From: Atribacterota bacterium
GTDB taxonomy: Bacteria > Atribacterota > Atribacteria > Atribacterales > Caldatribacteriaceae
Reading direction: 5' to 3'
NCBI GenBank assembly: GCA_039638595.1
Contig: JBDIWM010000002.1
Coordinates: 1-64,000 of the forward strand
DNA: 64,000 nt
Positions 26,142-34,416 of this stretch are shown piece by piece (position 1 is the first letter of the stretch; every line of letters begins with the position of its first letter). The position numbers and the translations under genes are program-made. The notes below the pieces were generated by a model. It saw only the letters and a list, made by a program, of their open reading frames with translations, was not told the origin of the DNA and ran no database searches.

Positions 26142-26430
26142 CGACGAGGTGCTCAAGTCGGAAGTACCGGTTCTAGTGGATTTCTGGGCTTCCTGGTGCA
26201 TGCCCTGTAAAATGATGGCTCCCATTGTGGAAGAAATCGCCCAGAGCTTCACCGAAACGGTTAAGGTGGTCAAAATTAACACGGATCATGTTCCGGAAGT
26301 AGCCAGCCGCTATGGTATTCATGCCATTCCCACCCTTATTATCTTTCATCAGGGAAAAGAGGTTGGCCGGATCGTCGGGTATGTGCCTAAAAAAACCATC
26401 GAAGATAAGCTTCGACCACTCATTCAGTAG
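26104..26430 (+). CDS. trxA: Thioredoxin
   Basis: 108 residues, one thioredoxin fold. Active site WASWCMPCKMMAP (WCMPC rather than the usual WCGPC), buried Asp in VLVDFWA, and cis-proline HAIPTLIIF. ATG 26104 is chosen; the longer frame to 26080 lacks a ribosome site. It lies inside the 3' end of plsY, and the NodB deacetylase frame overlaps its 3' end. Confidence 0.92.
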   Translation: MANVMEIDGRNFDDEVLKSEVPVLVDFWASWCMPCKMMAPIVEEIAQSFTETVKVVKINTDHVPEVASRYGIHAIPTLIIFHQGKEVGRIVGYVPKKTIEDKLRPLIQ

Positions 26431-27109
26431 ATTCATTGTTTCTTTTTTCGTCGTCGCGCTTCTCCTTTTTCCTGGGTATGGTGAAACAATCGAAATTGAA
26501 GAAGCCGTTTTTGGGTTGAATCAGGTTCGTTATTTGGGTGGGAATCAGGAAGCGAGAGATAAGGTCGCTCTGACCTTCGACGATGCACCAAACGGTGCGA
26601 CAAAAGAAATACTCGGTATTTTGAAGGAACAGAAGGTCAGAGCAACGTTCTTCCTGATCGGCTCCCAGGTAAAAAAATACCCTGATATTGCTCAGGCCAT
26701 TGTCAGAGGCGGGCATGAAATTGGGAACCATTCTTATTCGCATCGGCTTGATGAGAGTTTTACTCTGGAAGATATTCTTGACGATCTCAAGCGGGCTGAG
26801 GATATTATCAGGGACGTTACAGGGTCTCTTCCTGCCTATTTCCGTCCCCCTCGTGGTTTTACCAATGGGGAAATTAAAGAGGCCTGTGGAAGAATGGGAT
26901 ATACCATCGTCATGTGGTGGGTTGATTCCCGGGACTGGCAACTTGGAGGCCAGGAAATTCTTGACAGAGTTTATTCCCACCTTCGACCGGGAGGAATTGT
27001 TCTCTTACACAGCGTTCCTCAAACGGTACGGATTTTGCCCCAGATGATTCAGGGACTTAAGGAAAGGGGGTATACGCTGGTGACCGTTTCGGAGCTGCTG
27101 GAGGGATGA
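26381..27109 (+). CDS. Polysaccharide deacetylase (NodB domain), exported
   Basis: About 242 residues. A membrane-entry segment (FIVSFFVVALLLFPGYGE) precedes a NodB carbohydrate-esterase-4 domain. The metal/catalytic motifs are TFDDAPNG, HEIGNHSYSH and RPPRGFTN, followed by MWWVDSRDW and IVLLHS. It probably removes acetyl groups from peptidoglycan or another envelope glycan. The start is unclear: no ATG, GTG or TTG lies just before the signal segment. ATG 26381, which overlaps trxA by 50 bp, is the nearest in-frame choice and leaves a basic N-region (CLKKPSK). Confidence 0.8.
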   Translation: MCLKKPSKISFDHSFSRFIVSFFVVALLLFPGYGETIEIEEAVFGLNQVRYLGGNQEARDKVALTFDDAPNGATKEILGILKEQKVRATFFLIGSQVKKYPDIAQAIVRGGHEIGNHSYSHRLDESFTLEDILDDLKRAEDIIRDVTGSLPAYFRPPRGFTNGEIKEACGRMGYTIVMWWVDSRDWQLGGQEILDRVYSHLRPGGIVLLHSVPQTVRILPQMIQGLKERGYTLVTVSELLEG

Positions 27110-28132
27110 ATGAGGGATCTTTCCTGGCCTGATGAATGGAAATTTCTTGCTACCGGATTTTCCAGTTTTCGGGGTACCATCATGGTCCTTGCTCCTCTGG
27201 ATCGGGGGAAGAGCACCTTGATTCGTCTGCTCTACGTGTTTTTTCTTCGTGAAGGGCGGAGGGTAGGGTGGGTTGACTCGGATCTGGGCCAATCGACGGT
27301 TGGTCCGCCAACCACGATTGGTTTAGTAATCAGTCGAGGAAAAGAGGCGACGCCTGAGGAGCGCCTATTTACTCCATACTTTCGTTTCATCGGTGATACC
27401 ACTCCGGAACATGAAATTGTGGCTACGGCCTGTTATGCAGCTGAGCTGGCTCGTTTGGCTTCAGCCCGGTGTGATGTGGTCCTTTTTGATACCTGTGGTC
27501 TTTTTTCCTATCCTTCTGGGTACTTCCTCAAGATGTTGAAAATCCGGCTCACTGAACCGGAAGTGGTACTTGCCGTTGGAGAAAAAGAGGAATTCCTGTT
27601 GTGGCAACGTTTTTTGCGCGAGCGGTTACTGGTTCTCCCTTTACCGAAAGAGGTAGCTGCAAAACAATATGAGTTTCGCCGGGGATATCGCCAGCAGCTT
27701 TTTAACCGCTATTTTACTCAAAAAAGGATGCTCACCCTGCCCCTTGAAGCGTTGCGGTTTTCTCTGCCCTATTATCCATATTTCTTTGAGTCGATACTTC
27801 GGCAAGAAAAAAATGAGGTATTCTTTCTGACCCGAGGAGAAAAGCTGGTCTTCTCAGAAGACGGGAACTTCCTTGTTATGGAAAAAAGGGGTCAACGGAT
27901 TCCCGTTCTGGGAATGCTGTGTGGAATCTTTTCAAAAGAGGGGAAAGAGCTGGGTCTGGGTATAATTCACAGTGTTAATCTTGAGAAGGAGACGGTCACG
28001 GTATGGGGGGTGTGCATTAATCCCGGAAAACCAGGTGCACTGGTTCCTGGTTGTTTGAGACTCAATGAACATGGGGAGGAGAAAGGGCGATATCTTCTTT
28101 TTTCCTCCCCACTACGGTTAGAGCGATGGTAA
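27110..28132 (+). CDS. Clp1/Grc3-like P-loop protein, putative polynucleotide 5'-kinase
   Basis: 340 residues. Residues about 20-190 form a Clp1_P-type P-loop NTPase: a P-loop APLDRGKSTLIR, the WVDSDLGQSTVGPPTTIGL motif that parallels the DxGQ..PG motif of Clp1/Grc3 kinases, and VVLFDTCGL as Walker B. A beta-rich C-terminal domain follows (VFSEDGNFLVME, ALVPGCLRL). Clp1/Grc3 proteins phosphorylate RNA or DNA 5'-OH ends in eukaryotes and archaea; bacterial members are less studied. It starts directly after the NodB gene stop and ends one base before the convergent small gene. Confidence 0.72.
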   Translation: MRDLSWPDEWKFLATGFSSFRGTIMVLAPLDRGKSTLIRLLYVFFLREGRRVGWVDSDLGQSTVGPPTTIGLVISRGKEATPEERLFTPYFRFIGDTTPEHEIVATACYAAELARLASARCDVVLFDTCGLFSYPSGYFLKMLKIRLTEPEVVLAVGEKEEFLLWQRFLRERLLVLPLPKEVAAKQYEFRRGYRQQLFNRYFTQKRMLTLPLEALRFSLPYYPYFFESILRQEKNEVFFLTRGEKLVFSEDGNFLVMEKRGQRIPVLGMLCGIFSKEGKELGLGIIHSVNLEKETVTVWGVCINPGKPGALVPGCLRLNEHGEEKGRYLLFSSPLRLERW

Positions 28133-28133
28133 A

Positions 28134-28379
28134 TTATATTTCGATGTACCGAACGGTAACCCCTTCCAGTTTTTCCAGGTCTTGCTGGAGTTTTTCGACT
28201 TCCTCTTGTTTTCCGCTGAGTTCTAAGATGACCAGTCCATCTTCGGCACAATAATCAGGGGAAACTTCATGGAGCCCCAAACGAGTTTTGATGGTACAGC
28301 CATGTTTGGTCAACACTTCCTGGACTTTCAAAGCCTTGCTGGAGCGAGTTTCAATTTTGATAACCAGAATTTGATACAT
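28134..28379 (-). CDS. Small ACT-like (ferredoxin-fold) protein
   Basis: 81 residues. The pattern YQILVIKIETR, a helix with VQEVLTKHGCTIKTRLGLHE, LVILELSGK, a helix and GVTVRYIEI gives the beta-alpha-beta-beta-alpha-beta order of ACT domains and of the C-terminal part of NikR. It resembles the TM1266-type small regulators. No DNA-binding domain is attached. A GGGGGTGGG ribosome site precedes ATG 28379. Ligand and partner are unknown. Confidence 0.65.
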   Translation of the reverse strand: MYQILVIKIETRSSKALKVQEVLTKHGCTIKTRLGLHEVSPDYCAEDGLVILELSGKQEEVEKLQQDLEKLEGVTVRYIEI

Positions 28380-28489
28380 CGTCCCACCCCCGAATTTGAG
28401 ATTATTCTCATTGTACTGGATAAAGTTACTTTCGAATAGGGATACTTAGAGAAGAGACTGGAGTTTCATCCTCGCTTTACATGGAAAAA

Positions 28490-29340
28490 CCTGATATTTG
28501 AGAAAAATGGCTTGGAAGAGCTGTAGGTCAATTTCGTGTCCTTGTGTTTCTGTTAAGCTTGCTGATTTTCGTTCCTGGAGATGGGCGAAATCCTATTTTC
28601 ATGCTGCCATCGAACTGACTTTTGCCCTTCAGAGAGATGGCGACGTGACTGGTGTTAAAGAGCATTCTTTGCTTTTGCGGGATAGGTTTCCTCGACTCAT
28701 CTTTTGCTTTTACGCAGAGGGGTTGACGATATTATCTTTGAAGATTTTTGCGATGAGGACATTCGAGGACCTTACCCCTTTGAAGTGGGCTGCGGTCCTC
28801 AAGAAGTGAGTTTGTGTTTTTTCTATCAGGCACAAGACGAAGTACGGATTTTTTGGATTCAGCATCTTCTGGTGGAAATAGTCAAGCGTTTTCAAGGTAT
28901 GGCGGAAATGTATTGGGAATTCATCGAAGCTCAACCAGCATGCTTGTCCTCTCCAGCCTGGTGCTTCCCTGGTTTCTGGATCAAAGGGTAGCGTTCGAGT
29001 ACCACCGTTAGTGAGCTTTCGTATTTCCGGAGTGATTTCCCCTTTTGCAAGGAGCGCCTGTATGGATACTCCTTCTGGGACCATTACCTGGTGTATGCCA
29101 TGATCCTGGGGGTGGCTGAAAGGCTTTTGCAAAAATTTAAACGATGTGTACCAGAAACTCAGGTTGCGTTCCAGGGACTATCCTGGTATTATCCAGTTTA
29201 TGGAAAGATGGCGGGTTTGGCCATTTTGATGCTCTTTCCCAGAGCAGCGAAAACGTGGTCAACCTGGGAAGGGTGTTGAGCACCGCAACCAGAAGTGTGG
29301 AAGATACTCCAGTGGTGGTGATTTATCAAGTGCAGACTAA
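28490..29340 (+). pseudogene. DUF2207 membrane protein remnant with internal deletion and frameshifts
   Basis: No intact gene covers this stretch, but pieces of a DUF2207 membrane protein are legible on the plus strand. Around 28830-28935 the frame reads DEVRIFWIQHLLVEIVKRF and AEMYWEFIEAQ, the N-terminal DUF2207 pattern. Around 29060-29200 it reads WDHYLVYAMILGVAERLLQ and WYYPVY, the C-terminal cytosolic region. GGFGHFDALSQSSEN in another frame (about 29213-29260) is the Gly/Ser-rich end. The middle of the protein is missing and several frame changes are needed. DUF2207 genes normally neighbour lemA, which follows directly. Assignment rests on recalled family patterns. Confidence 0.6.
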
Positions 29341-29355
29341 AAGGAGGTGAATGAA

Positions 29356-29904
29356 ATGGGTTGGCTCATTCTGGTTATTGTAATCATCGTGGGTTTGTAT
29401 TTGATTTCACTGTATAATCGTCTGGTGACGTTTCGGAATCGGGTTGATAATGCCTGGGCTCAAGTGGACGTCCAGTTACGGCGGCGCTATGATCTCATTC
29501 CCAATCTCGTGGAAACGGTGAAGGGTTATGCAGCTCATGAAAAGGAGGTATTCGAAACCGTAGCCCGGGCGCGTCAGATGGCTATCAGTGCTCAGGGACC
29601 GCAGGAAAAAGGAGCGGCCGAAAACCAGCTTACTCAGGCATTGCGACAGCTTTTTGCGGTAGCCGAGGCCTATCCAATGCTGCGTGCCAGCGAAAACTTC
29701 CAGAGTCTCCAGGGGGAACTTTCCGAAACCGAAAACAAAATTGCCTACGCTCGACAATTCTATAATGACACGGTTTACCGGTACAATACTACCATTGAAA
29801 AGTTCCCGGCAAATCTTTTTGCTTCCTCTTTTGGCTTTACCAAAAGGGAATACTTTACTGTGGAAGGCGAAGGACGGGAGCCAGTGCGGGTACAATTCTC
29901 GTAA
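29356..29904 (+). CDS. lemA: LemA family protein
   Basis: 182 residues. One N-terminal membrane helix (LILVIVIIVGLYLISLYN) then the LemA helical domain: NRVDNAWAQVDVQLRRRYD, LIPNLVETVKGYA, SENFQSLQGELSETENKIAYARQFYN and a C-terminal FPANLFASSFGF. ATG 29356 follows AAGGAGG eight bases upstream. LemA is widespread and poorly understood. It is intact although both flanks are decayed, so it may still be under selection. Confidence 0.92.
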   Translation: MGWLILVIVIIVGLYLISLYNRLVTFRNRVDNAWAQVDVQLRRRYDLIPNLVETVKGYAAHEKEVFETVARARQMAISAQGPQEKGAAENQLTQALRQLFAVAEAYPMLRASENFQSLQGELSETENKIAYARQFYNDTVYRYNTTIEKFPANLFASSFGFTKREYFTVEGEGREPVRVQFS

Positions 29905-31165
29905 AACCTCAAAATTAACCAGGCCAAATCTGGCTCTGGCGGGTAGGAAAGAAAACTCTCGCTTCTTACTTCCTCAATCGTTTTTCTCTCCAGGGGTAGG
30001 TGAAATTCCTCTTCTACCCCTTTTACTTATCGCCAATTACCTCGGTACTCTCGACTCCTCTTTCATCAGTGTGCTTTTGCCCTATCCTGTAGTCTAGGCG
30101 GCGAATCGACTTAACTTCCGGTACTTCGTTTTAGCTCGCTTATTCGGGCTATGAATACTATTCCCAAGAGAAAAGCGCTCCCTGACTATGGCCCTTTCTG
30201 AGCGTCATCCGGGTTATGTCTCCTAGAATGGAAGAAGTCAGAGAGTTGTTCCTGAACGGATTAAACTTCTGGTGGAGGTTTGGGTTCCGGTGGTTTTTGC
30301 CCGTATTCGGGGAGCTTGGTTGCACAAACCCCTCTATTTAGACCATTCTCGTCTTGGCTTGGTTTTCATCCTTTTTACGGTTCTTTTTGGTGGTCCACTC
30401 GCTTCTTTTCGGCATTCTGAATGGGGATGGCAACGGGGAAACCTGGGTTCCACTTTGATTGCGTAACTCTTTTATGGTGTATTATCACGGGAAGCCGAAA
30501 ACGCTCTGGAACTCTGATTACGGTGGTACCTCCCACCACCTAATCCACAGAGTTTCAGGGGGTATACTCCTTGAGGGTGAGAACGAGTGGCTTCAGCTTG
30601 TGGTTAGGAAAATCATGAAAAAGTCGTACTGTACTACCTTATGGAAGGTTGGGTTCATATGGATGGTTACGTTTTGTTCCTCGAGTACTGGGATAAGCCT
30701 ACTGTCTTTGGATACAATGGTATTTTCACCAATAGCCAACTAACTTGGTAAAAAACCTTACCAGCATAGCTCAATTCCAAAATTGGCTGGTCTCTTTTAT
30801 CAGGTTTAGTGATAGGATTCTTGATCGTCATTTCGATTGCGTTATCCCAATCGGAGTGTTCACCCGCTTCCTTCGCAAAGGTATTAAAAGGCTGAGTACT
30901 CGAAAGGATTATTGGGGACTGGGGTTGGTGGCTTTCCGCTATGGTGACTGAAAGTTTTCCAAAATTCGGAAATTATAATTTTTTCATAAGATTCTTTGGT
31001 CCTCTTCCTGATGCAATGCTCAATTCTCTAAGGGTGTTTTTCCTCCTTTTCATGACCGGTTACTTCATTTTTCCATACCGATAATGCGTCCCTTTGACAG
31101 CCTTTTTCCCTATTTTAAAGTGTTGGGAACGAGATTCTGACCTATCGACACCATTTTGATTCATT
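29905..31165 (+). pseudogene. Gene-free stretch with decayed membrane-protein sequence
   Basis: No open frame here looks like a real gene. Scattered plus-strand fragments look like broken membrane-protein coding sequence: RIRGAWLHKPLYLDHSRLG (about 30300-30360), VLYYLMEGWVHMDGYVLFLE (about 30628-30690) and the hydrophobic IGWSLLSGLVIGFLIVISIA (about 30782-30840), in differing frames. The first two faintly recall DUF2207, so this may be a second ruin of the partner protein. No tRNA, repeat or transposase was recognised. Confidence 0.4.
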
Positions 31166-31170
31166 ATCTC

Positions 31171-31199
31171 TTGACAAACACCATAGTTTTACCTATATT
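31171..31199 (+). promoter_or_regulatory. Promoter of the sugar-acid uptake cluster
   Basis: Consensus -35 TTGACA (31171-31176) and -10 TATATT (31194-31199) with exactly 17 bp between. The binding-protein ATG is at 31241, after the AGGAGGGA ribosome site. Confidence 0.85.
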
Positions 31200-31216
31200 A
31201 AACATCAGATGTTTAA
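31198..31216 (+). promoter_or_regulatory. Palindromic operator overlapping the -10 box
   Basis: TTAAACATCAGATGTTTAA is a perfect 8-bp inverted repeat around a CAG centre. It overlaps the -10 and the likely start site, the classic place for a repressor. The GntR/FadR-type regulator at 36149 in the same cluster is the natural candidate; that link is inference. Confidence 0.7.
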
Positions 31217-31240
31217 TATCTAATCTATAGGAGGGATAGT

Positions 31241-32677
31241 ATGTTGAAACGCCTTGTTACTTTCGCTTTAGTTCTTTTTTTGGGTGTTGTGATTACCAGC
31301 GTTGTGGAAGCTCGTTCGGCAGCAGAAATCGCCATCGAAGAAGCCAAGAAATATATCGGTCAAACTTTAACTGTCACCTGGGAATCAGGATTGCAAGCTC
31401 AGGGAATTCGAGCCATTTTGCCAGAATGGGAAGAAAAGACTGGGGTCAAAATTAACTTAGTGGAGTTATCCTTCTGGGACCTCCACGACAAAGTGATTAT
31501 GGAACACCTTGCCGGAACTGGTGCGTATGATGCTCTGGCGATTTCTTATGCTTTTATGGGTGATTTTGTGAGTGGAGGAGTGGTAGAGCCAATTGATAAG
31601 TGGGTTACGCAATACATGCCACCTGAAGCCCTTGAGGATATCAATCCCGATTTCAAGCGCGCTTTTCAATACTATGGCGATACCATGTATGCGTTAACTG
31701 CAGATGGTGATGTTCTCATCCTCTACTATCGTAAAGACCTCTTTGAGGATGAAAACAACAAACTTGAATTCCAGGCAAAATACGGATATGAGTTGTCCCC
31801 ACCAAAAACTTGGCAAGAGTTTTACGATATAGCCAAGTTCTTCACTGAAAAGTATGCTCCAGAAATATATGGTGCAGCCGTTCAAAGAGGCATGCAATCG
31901 TATAGCTGGTTCACCGGTCAATTCGTTGCTCAGGGGGGTCAGTTCTTCGATCCAGAAACGATGGAACCGCGCATTAACGGAGAGATCGGGGTAAAAGTCT
32001 TACGAGATATGCTCCAACAAAATACAGTCATGCCTCCAGGGATTATTAAGTGGGGGTTCATGGAAGTTCTGGCTGCGTGGTTAGATGGAAAGGTTGCCAT
32101 GATCATCACCTGGCCTCCCATTGGTCGTTGGTCGGAAGGGTATGGCACAAGGACAAAACAGCTGGACTGGGTACCACCGAGCAAAGTGGTGGGAAAGGTC
32201 GGGTACGCGCCAATGCCCAACAATCGTTCCACGTTGGCTGCTGGTTTCTCGGTGGGCGTGGCTTCACAGAGCAAAAAGAAAGACCTTGCCTACTTTTTTG
32301 CCCAGTGGCTTACCAGCCCTGAAGTGAGTCTGCAGGTCACCATGCTCCCCTTTACCCTGGTTGATCCGTTCCGTCTTAGCCATTATCGTTCACCGATGTA
32401 CCGCAATGCGTGGGACAACGCTGGGGCATACCTCGATACGCTGTACGAAGCAGCGAAAGGAGGGGTTCTCGAATTGAACATCCCCGGAGCGCGAGAGTAC
32501 TTTGCGGTTCTGGAACAAGCGATTACGGCCTGTTTTGCCACTGAGGACCCCCAGGAACCCCTCAATAAGGCTGCTCAGGAATGGGAGCGCATTACAGACC
32601 GTATCGGGAGAGAGAATCAGAAGAAGGCTTACCAGGCGTACTTAGCGTTGCAACAGAGCGTATGGGAAGGGCGATGA
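31241..32677 (+). CDS. Sugar ABC transporter substrate-binding protein
   Basis: 478 residues, extracellular solute-binding protein family 1. A Sec signal peptide (residues 1-24, cleavage near VVEARS) has no lipobox, consistent with a periplasmic protein of a diderm. Family features are TVTWESGLQAQGIRAILPEWEEKTGVKINL, YDALAISYAFMGDFVSGG, YALTADGDVLILYYRKDLFE and KVAMIITWPPIGRWSEG. It heads the cluster with two permeases (34417, 35311). A strong hairpin lies just after its stop. Ligand is unknown from the protein alone; the neighbouring genes suggest a branched sugar acid such as D-apionate. Confidence 0.88.
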   Translation: MLKRLVTFALVLFLGVVITSVVEARSAAEIAIEEAKKYIGQTLTVTWESGLQAQGIRAILPEWEEKTGVKINLVELSFWDLHDKVIMEHLAGTGAYDALAISYAFMGDFVSGGVVEPIDKWVTQYMPPEALEDINPDFKRAFQYYGDTMYALTADGDVLILYYRKDLFEDENNKLEFQAKYGYELSPPKTWQEFYDIAKFFTEKYAPEIYGAAVQRGMQSYSWFTGQFVAQGGQFFDPETMEPRINGEIGVKVLRDMLQQNTVMPPGIIKWGFMEVLAAWLDGKVAMIITWPPIGRWSEGYGTRTKQLDWVPPSKVVGKVGYAPMPNNRSTLAAGFSVGVASQSKKKDLAYFFAQWLTSPEVSLQVTMLPFTLVDPFRLSHYRSPMYRNAWDNAGAYLDTLYEAAKGGVLELNIPGAREYFAVLEQAITACFATEDPQEPLNKAAQEWERITDRIGRENQKKAYQAYLALQQSVWEGR

Positions 32678-32684
32678 ATTCCTG

Positions 32685-32713
32685 GAAGGCGGCAAGCGGC
32701 GCTTGCCGCCTTC
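32685..32713 (+). promoter_or_regulatory. Intercistronic hairpin after the binding-protein gene
   Basis: GAAGGCGGCAAGC (32685-32697) and GCTTGCCGCCTTC (32701-32713) form a perfect 13-bp stem with a 3-base loop. No T-run follows, so it is more likely an mRNA-stabilising or processing element than a terminator. Such hairpins often keep binding-protein mRNA above that of the permeases. Confidence 0.75.
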
Positions 32714-32730
32714 TAAAAGGGGATATCCGT

Positions 32731-33549
32731 ATGTGGGGGCTTAGTACTTTTACTTATCCCTGGGCTTTTGGGATCAGTGGGTATTTTCCGCCAAAGCCTT
32801 TACTTCCTGAAGAACTTTTTAAGCGGGCTCACAATTTTGGTGCTCAGGTGGTACAGATAGGTCACAACGTTCCCCTCCATACCCTTACCGAAGAAAAGCT
32901 CCAGGAAATAAAGGGTCTGGCCCAGAGGTATAACGTAGTCCTCGAAATTGGCACCCTAAGCATCCGGGAACCGCATCTTCTTACCTGTCTTCGCATCGCT
33001 GAACAACTCGAAGCTCGTTTCGTGCGAACGCTTCTTGACGCACCGGATGACTCTCCATCGCTTGGGGAAGCAGAACGGGAAATACGCTCGGTCCTGCCAC
33101 ATTTTGCAGCGAAAAACATTTACCTTGTGCTGGAAAACTACGAGCGACGAAGAAGCGAAGAACTCCTTTTCCTTTTTCGGACAGTCAATCATCCTTACCT
33201 TCGATTTTGTTTTGACACCGCCAACTCTTTGGGGGCTTTCGAAAATCCGCGAGATGTCCTTCGTGCCATGGTATCCTACACCATGAACGTCCACCTCAAA
33301 GAAGTGGTTTCGTTCCGACCTCCCTACCAGCTTGGTTTTATTGTTGAAGGAAGACCTTTGGGTAAAGGTGCGCTGGGCATAGAATGGGTTTTCGAGATGC
33401 TGGAGGGCCGGCACGATGTGAGTTATATTATCGAATTGCTGACTCCTTGGCAAAATTCCATAGAGAGTACGATTGCCAGAGAAGCAGAGTGGGCAGAGGA
33501 AAGTGCTCGATTCCTGAAAGAATTTTTAGGAAGGAAAGGAATATCCTAA
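32731..33549 (+). CDS. Xylose-isomerase-like TIM-barrel protein (sugar phosphate isomerase/epimerase family)
   Basis: 272 residues, AP endonuclease 2/xylose-isomerase-like fold. The start MWGLSTFTYPWAFGISGY and the metal-site regions VLEIGT, YLVLENYERR, FCFDTANSLGAF and MNVHLKE, then SYIIELLTPW, are typical. ATG 32731 follows AAGGGGATATCC; longer frames overlap the binding-protein gene and the hairpin. In D-apionate pathways a protein of this broad fold, OiaC, is reported to decarboxylate 3-oxo-isoapionate; that fit is inference from neighbours. An isomerase or epimerase role is equally allowed by sequence. Confidence 0.75.
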   Translation: MWGLSTFTYPWAFGISGYFPPKPLLPEELFKRAHNFGAQVVQIGHNVPLHTLTEEKLQEIKGLAQRYNVVLEIGTLSIREPHLLTCLRIAEQLEARFVRTLLDAPDDSPSLGEAEREIRSVLPHFAAKNIYLVLENYERRRSEELLFLFRTVNHPYLRFCFDTANSLGAFENPRDVLRAMVSYTMNVHLKEVVSFRPPYQLGFIVEGRPLGKGALGIEWVFEMLEGRHDVSYIIELLTPWQNSIESTIAREAEWAEESARFLKEFLGRKGIS

Positions 33550-33564
33550 AGGAGGCGTTTTGTC

Positions 33565-34404
33565 ATGGAAAAGGTGCAAAGTATCACCATCCTCGGTGCA
33601 GCTGGAAAGATGGGCAAAAGAATTGTGGAAAAACTTCAACCCCAGGGATACACACTCTTCTACTGTGAGAAGGGTGAACGGGGTCTGGCTGCTCTTCGCG
33701 AACAGGGTTTAAAACCTTCTTCTCCAGAAGAGGCCATTCCAGAAAGTGACCTGGTAATCATGGCGGTTCCGGACCGAGTTTTGGAAGCAGTTTCCCAGGA
33801 AATTGTCCCCTTGATGAGGCGAGATAGCATTATGGTTTGTCTTGATGCTACAGTTCCCTATTTTGGGAAAATTGCAAGGCGCGAGGATTGCACTTTTGTT
33901 GCTACCCATCCCTGCCATCCCCCACTGTTTGCAGAAGAAGAAACCGAAGCTGCACGGAGAGACTTTTTTGGAGGAATCGCAAAGCAGGACATTGTCATTG
34001 CCCTAATCAGTGGTACAGAGGAAAATCTCCAGGCAGCACAAAAAGTGTGCGAAGAAATGTTTACCCCAGTGCGCAAGACCTACCGGATTACCTTGGAACA
34101 AATGGCACTGCTTGAGCCAGGAATAGCGGAAGTCGTTGCCGTACCTGCGGTGGTCCTAGTGAAGGAAGCCCTGGAAGAGGTGGTGAAAAGAGGTCTACCC
34201 TATGAAGCAGCCCTCGCTTTTATGCTTGGGCACCTGCGGATTGACTTGGCGGTGGTTTTCGGTGGGGCGAATATTGAATTCTCAGATGCGTGTAAGGTGG
34301 CGCTTAAGCATGGGTATGAAGCCCTCATTCGACCAGACTGGCGGAAGGTTTTGGATAAAGAAAACTTGCAGGCGATTGCTCGGGAAATGATTGAAAAAAG
34401 TTAA
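33565..34404 (+). CDS. NAD(P)-binding dehydrogenase with phosphogluconate-dehydrogenase C-terminal type domain (ApnO-like)
   Basis: 279 residues. The N-terminal Rossmann domain begins ITILGAAGKMGKRIVEKL (GxxGxMG), with VIMAVPD after the fourth strand. The C-terminal half, EQMALLEPGIAEVVAVPAVV and AALAFMLGHLRIDLAVVFG, matches the family annotated as phosphogluconate dehydrogenase C-terminal domain proteins. As I recall, that family includes D-apionate oxidoisomerase ApnO. A lactonase of the same pathway at 36881 supports that reading. The ribosome site AAAGGAGG precedes ATG 33565, and a permease gene follows after 12 bp. Confidence 0.65.
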   Translation: MEKVQSITILGAAGKMGKRIVEKLQPQGYTLFYCEKGERGLAALREQGLKPSSPEEAIPESDLVIMAVPDRVLEAVSQEIVPLMRRDSIMVCLDATVPYFGKIARREDCTFVATHPCHPPLFAEEETEAARRDFFGGIAKQDIVIALISGTEENLQAAQKVCEEMFTPVRKTYRITLEQMALLEPGIAEVVAVPAVVLVKEALEEVVKRGLPYEAALAFMLGHLRIDLAVVFGGANIEFSDACKVALKHGYEALIRPDWRKVLDKENLQAIAREMIEKS

Positions 34405-34416
34405 AAGGAGGCAAGC

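Noticed and set aside
28710-29132. 140-residue minus-strand open frame
   Set aside because: It runs antisense to the recognisable DUF2207 fragments, has no ribosome site and no family resemblance.
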